Below, one piece after another: positions 62,001 to 64,000 of a stretch of DNA of 64,000 nt. Below the pieces are notes generated by a model. The model saw only the letters and a program-made list of their open reading frames with translations, made no database searches and was not told the origin of the DNA. Location: the NCBI RefSeq assembly GCF_015082335.1, contig NZ_BLRL01000016.1, forward strand, positions 34,133-98,132, given 5' to 3'. The number at the start of each line of letters is the position of its first letter. Positions within the stretch are counted from its first letter, which is position 1. Source of the stretch: Moritella sp. F3 (GTDB lineage: Bacteria; Pseudomonadota; Gammaproteobacteria; Enterobacterales; Moritellaceae). A program made the position numbers and the translations under genes.

Positions 62001-63997
62001 AAACTAACAGTATCGACACTGACTTGATCTTCACCATCAGTTTGCCCGCCAGCACCTGTAATAACATTACCGTAAATAGTACCGCCGTAACCAACGCTAT
62101 CAAGATCATCAACTGCAGTAGGTTCACTGTCTAAGACGATAACATCAAGTTGAATAGTTGTTGATGCCGTCTCATTACTGCCAGTACCGTTAGTCTCTGT
62201 TGACGTAGCTGTGAAGCTTAAAGTATGCGTAATAGAGATACCTGTAGCTGTGCCATTGAAAGTTAGCTCGGCGAGGCTCCAATCACTGATATCAATGTCA
62301 CTGCCATCGCTGGTCACTGAGTTAGTACCATCGCTTATGACAGCGCCAATCGGAACACCACTAACAACGAGACCAAGGGACTCAGAGCCATCGACATCAA
62401 CAAGCGCAGCAGTTACTGTCGATAGTTGGATATCCTGCCCTTCCATTCCTTCATTTAAGCGAACTGGATAGAAGCCTCCATCATTATTAACGTCATTATG
62501 ACCGCTATGTTGCGCACCTAAACTGTTGATTTCATCGATGTCTTTATAAGTTGGTAACACAGATAATTCTTGTGCTGAACCACCGTTAACTTTAACGCTA
62601 ACATCATAAGACCCAACACCAGAGCCGTTATAACCATACATTTCAAAACTATAATAGCCAGATTCAGCAGGCGTATAAGCAGAAGATGTATAATTACCCC
62701 AGCTGTCATACCCTTGAGAAAATACGACATCCCCACCGATTTCCATATGGAAGGTATCGTCACGATAGCCAGTAAATTCATAGCTTGTTCCCGCTTCCAA
62801 ATACACTAAACCTGTCGCTCGAACAGCTGTATCTGTAGGTAAATTTATTCGACCGCCATTATCAGTTAACTCTGATAAACTACCTGTCGAAGTGGGTGTT
62901 TCATTAGCAAGCGCCTGTTCCATATAACCCGCGTTTGAGCCGGATACTTCAGCGATAGTAAAAGCAGTTACATTACTAAATGTTTCAACGAGTAAGCCCG
63001 AACCTTGCGGTGGTATGTAATCTGCAGGGTCAATGACGTTATTAGAAAGCGTAATTGTTGGTGCATCAGCAACAGCTTCAACATTTACTGAACCTGTAGC
63101 TGAATTACTCCATTCATGACCATCAGAAACACTAAATTCAAAGCTACTGTAATCTGAACCCGATTCATGTTCGTCATTAACAAACCTTAAATTACCATCA
63201 TTAATATCACTGATTGATATTTCCAGTCCTTCAGTAACGTTAACCCAGGTATTGCCTACGAATACTTGAATGTCACCTTCTGAAGCTAAAGAATCAATAC
63301 GCACACTAGCTAATGTATCGCCTTGGGTATCTGTAAAGTTAAAGTCCGTTTCATTAAATATATAAGCAACGTCTTCAACCAAATTAATAATACTATCGAC
63401 AGTCGTTGGCGCAGCATTGATGATCAACTCACTATTGGTGCTATCAATAGATTCGTTTCCTGCACTATCAGTCACAGTTGCTTCAACATTGTAAGTTTGG
63501 CCATCTACAAATGCCGCTAAAACGCCACTATCAACAGATGCTGTTTGTGTATTAATACTCCAATTCCCGTTGGTCACTGTCACGTTGTTATATGTCGCGC
63601 CGTTCACTGTAATTGACAGTGATTCACCGTCTGCAATAACCGCTGAGCCAGTAATCACAGGGCTCGTGTCACTTGTCGTTTGCGCGATCACTGTCGGCAC
63701 GCTTGGCGCCGTGGTGTCTATCGTGACTTCACCGCTGGTTGTATCAACCGCAGTGTTGCTGGCTGCATCAGTAACCGTCGCTGTTACATCATAAGTTTCA
63801 CCATCTACAAATGCCGCTAAAACGCCACTATCAACAGATGCTGTTTGTGTATCAATGCTCCAGTTCCCGTTGGTCACTGTCACGTTGTTATATGTCGCGC
63901 CGTTCACTGTAATTGACAGTGATTCACCGTCTGCAATAACCGCTGAACCAGTAATCACAGGGCTCGTGTCACTTGTCGTTTGCGCGATCACTGTCGG
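59081..63997 (-). CDS. Giant RTX adhesin (LapA/BapA type), C-terminal 1638 residues
   Basis: The frame is cut off at the right edge (N-terminal side). From N to C: two 100-residue Ig-like repeats (near 63.4-64.0 kb), a cadherin-like stretch, a PA14-like domain (about 62.5-63.0 kb, SYEFTGYRDDTFHMEIGG, possible glycan binding), and a VCBS/cadherin-like segment split by an inserted domain (61.3-62.0 kb). Next come a von Willebrand A domain with MIDAS DKSGS (60.3-60.9 kb), RTX nonapeptides GGxGxDxL (59.43-59.64 kb) and a type I secretion C-terminus ending DDPLVF. It is exported by LapB-C-E and should be held or released by LapD/LapG. An in-frame TGA occupies 63998-64000. Confidence 0.9.
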   Translation of the reverse strand, partial: PTVIAQTTSDTSPVITGSAVIADGESLSITVNGATYNNVTVTNGNWSIDTQTASVDSGVLAAFVDGETYDVTATVTDAASNTAVDTTSGEVTIDTTAPSVPTVIAQTTSDTSPVITGSAVIADGESLSITVNGATYNNVTVTNGNWSINTQTASVDSGVLAAFVDGQTYNVEATVTDSAGNESIDSTNSELIINAAPTTVDSIINLVEDVAYIFNETDFNFTDTQGDTLASVRIDSLASEGDIQVFVGNTWVNVTEGLEISISDINDGNLRFVNDEHESGSDYSSFEFSVSDGHEWSNSATGSVNVEAVADAPTITLSNNVIDPADYIPPQGSGLLVETFSNVTAFTIAEVSGSNAGYMEQALANETPTSTGSLSELTDNGGRINLPTDTAVRATGLVYLEAGTSYEFTGYRDDTFHMEIGGDVVFSQGYDSWGNYTSSAYTPAESGYYSFEMYGYNGSGVGSYDVSVKVNGGSAQELSVLPTYKDIDEINSLGAQHSGHNDVNNDGGFYPVRLNEGMEGQDIQLSTVTAALVDVDGSESLGLVVSGVPIGAVISDGTNSVTSDGSDIDISDWSLAELTFNGTATGISITHTLSFTATSTETNGTGSNETASTTIQLDVIVLDSEPTAVDDLDSVGYGGTIYGNVITGAGGQTDGEDQVSVDTVSLTEVNGQGFLNGELTLNTTNGTITFQDDGSYVYTSTLSETKVASGNLESPSWTNAGIDIHGLYGSTADAYDVYTGDAIHVGLNVNNLVGTPNNAHSNSNTNGIGVASGSGAVINDDDSLILSLGTSTNNISLSFGQLNTVEYARVYGYDAGGNVIGFRDVRGSGNQNVTETLQFGSDVSYISITPTGNSRFVLTGATLQGDSGNVDDETFDYVITDSDGDTSEATLTVEHAGDSTAFDDSGTVFESGLTGGTSEGSSVTALTGNLLDNDAGIGASTMITAVDGITASAGASTITVSMDQGTLVVYVADDGSNRAGDYTYTLDTAVNVAGDGTTDSITYQLTDQSSGHQTTAQFDVNIVDDAPVANDVELTLEAASEAYTVNLIVVLDKSGSMGSAAAGNSGPSRMDLAKEAIASMLSEYDKVGNVNVQFVTFSSSVIESEWFEDDLNEASNYLDGIQTGGGTHYDKALDSVMDNYQVPQGNIADKSLVYFISDGAPSSNHGIDTTAKIAWENFIDNNNIDTSFSIGIGGSTSLNELNPIGYPNTNENGDVEPNTIRISSAVELSDTLLSTIDSGILSGNVSLLAASGNAGAALGADGGFISEITIDGVTYYYQPGDATSEISIDTAKGGTLTLDLATLEYSYKIELDKSITGEQDIFNITIVDNDGDSTQLDMIINLEYQANLDANRDLILTNQNGLTILEIPTLALLHNDTKGLSGNISAISNETDTTVITHNSQYDMVEVTVTSGNNLDDVSFDYTLNNNDANDQATVNFKEVSGLTITGSKLDEILLGSDSADILIGNGGDDALVGGANSDDLRGGTGDDLLMGQEGGDTLIGGDGEDTLIGGSGDDILTGGAGIDTAVWFDGDQGTEQAPATDHITDFDIAEGKLDLSDLLQGVGSDDLSNYLDMSFTNESDGSVTTTINIHTEGNGAGISQVIILDNVDLSTAYSNVDLTSPEGINSILNDLDDPLVF
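59430..59640 (-). other. RTX nonapeptide array
   Basis: About six to seven copies of GGxGxDxLx (GNGGDDALV, GGTGDDLLM, GGDGEDTLI, GGSGDDILT, GGAGIDTAV) code a Ca2+-folding beta-roll that marks type I secretion substrates. Confidence 0.93.
60270..60870 (-). other. von Willebrand A (VWFA) domain of the adhesin
   Basis: The encoded segment contains NLIVVLDKSGSMGSAA, a MIDAS DxSxS motif, then the FVTFSSSVIE strand and a conserved TGGGTHYDKAL turn. Such domains bind protein or glycan ligands through Mg2+. It is positioned between cadherin-like and RTX segments, as in other marine adhesins. Confidence 0.85.
62500..63000 (-). other. PA14-like domain of the adhesin
   Basis: A stretch including AGTSYEFTGYRDDTFHMEIGG and GYYSFEMYGYNGSGVGSYDVSV has the alternating strands and the DD near R that often bind Ca2+ and sugar in PA14-type lectin modules. 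Boundaries are approximate. Confidence 0.6.
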
Positions 63998-64000
63998 TCA
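63400..64000 (-). repeat. Near-identical 300-bp Ig-like repeats at window edge
   Basis: Sequence at 63661-63697 recurs at 63961-63997 with exactly 300-bp offset, and 63541-63660 recurs at 63841-63960 with few changes. The 100-residue unit encodes the BapA-like Ig fold (SVPTVIAQTTSDTSPVITGS...). The array probably goes on beyond the window. Confidence 0.92.

Noticed and set aside
63400..64000. 300-bp direct repeats as possible mobile element or IS ends
   Set aside because: The repeats are in frame and encode Ig-like adhesin domains; no inverted ends or transposase.

Overview
The window reads as chromosomal DNA of a marine gammaproteobacterium. The gene content (aspS beside cmoA-cmoB, adhE, ftnA-like ferritin, kefG/kefB-like pair, curA, a Lap-type adhesin system) and the AT-leaning codon use fit Moritella or a relative such as Psychromonas or Shewanella. 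That placement is an inference; no database search was possible. I see no rRNA, tRNA, insertion sequence, prophage or CRISPR. Genes are densely packed, and most convergent pairs are separated by strong bidirectional hairpin terminators.

Region 1 (1-8.6 kb): the 3' end of a Lon-related protease, a hemerythrin-diguanylate cyclase, a chemoreceptor-porin-small phosphate-binding-like protein cluster, and a divergent SDR/LysR pair. Region 2 (8.7-17.3 kb): aspS, then cmoA-cmoB (tRNA wobble uridine modification), then two paralogous retropepsin-like lipoproteins. The second lipoprotein lies in a tight operon with a 7TM inactive-transglutaminase protein and a RimK-like ATP-grasp ligase. This looks like an envelope peptide-ligation and cleavage system of unknown substrate. 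Region 3 (17.4-28 kb): a YfcZ-like protein, ferritin, adhE with a perfect FNR box, a catalytically degenerate HD-GYP protein, a DeoR regulator, a second diguanylate cyclase with a duplicated sensor, and a small porin. Region 4 (28-42 kb): metabolic and transport genes (thioesterase, aldo-keto reductase, ggt, DUF2860 protein, kefG-kefB-like, a MipA/OmpV-type protein, curA-GST, and an NhaC-like antiporter overlapping a fungal-type saccharopine dehydrogenase).

Region 5 (42-47.2 kb) is a zinc regulon. Two Zur-type palindromes precede an unannotated 40-residue membrane peptide and a zinc ABC transporter. The binding protein of that transporter carries seven perfect 36-bp His-rich repeats. A third, perfect Zur box precedes a DUF1007 protein and a NicO-family transporter. 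Region 6 (47.2-50.7 kb): an HxlR regulator divergent from an aldehyde dehydrogenase and a 2-oxoglutarate oxygenase, then a SHOCT-like lipoprotein.

Region 7 (50.7-64 kb, minus strand) is a complete Lap-type adhesion operon in the order giant RTX adhesin, LapB-, LapC- and LapE-like type I secretion proteins, an OmpA-like lipoprotein, LapG protease and LapD c-di-GMP receptor. The adhesin is cut by the window edge inside near-identical 300-bp Ig-like repeats, and the last three bases create an in-frame stop. With two diguanylate cyclases and a degenerate HD-GYP protein elsewhere, c-di-GMP signalling towards surface attachment is a theme of the window.
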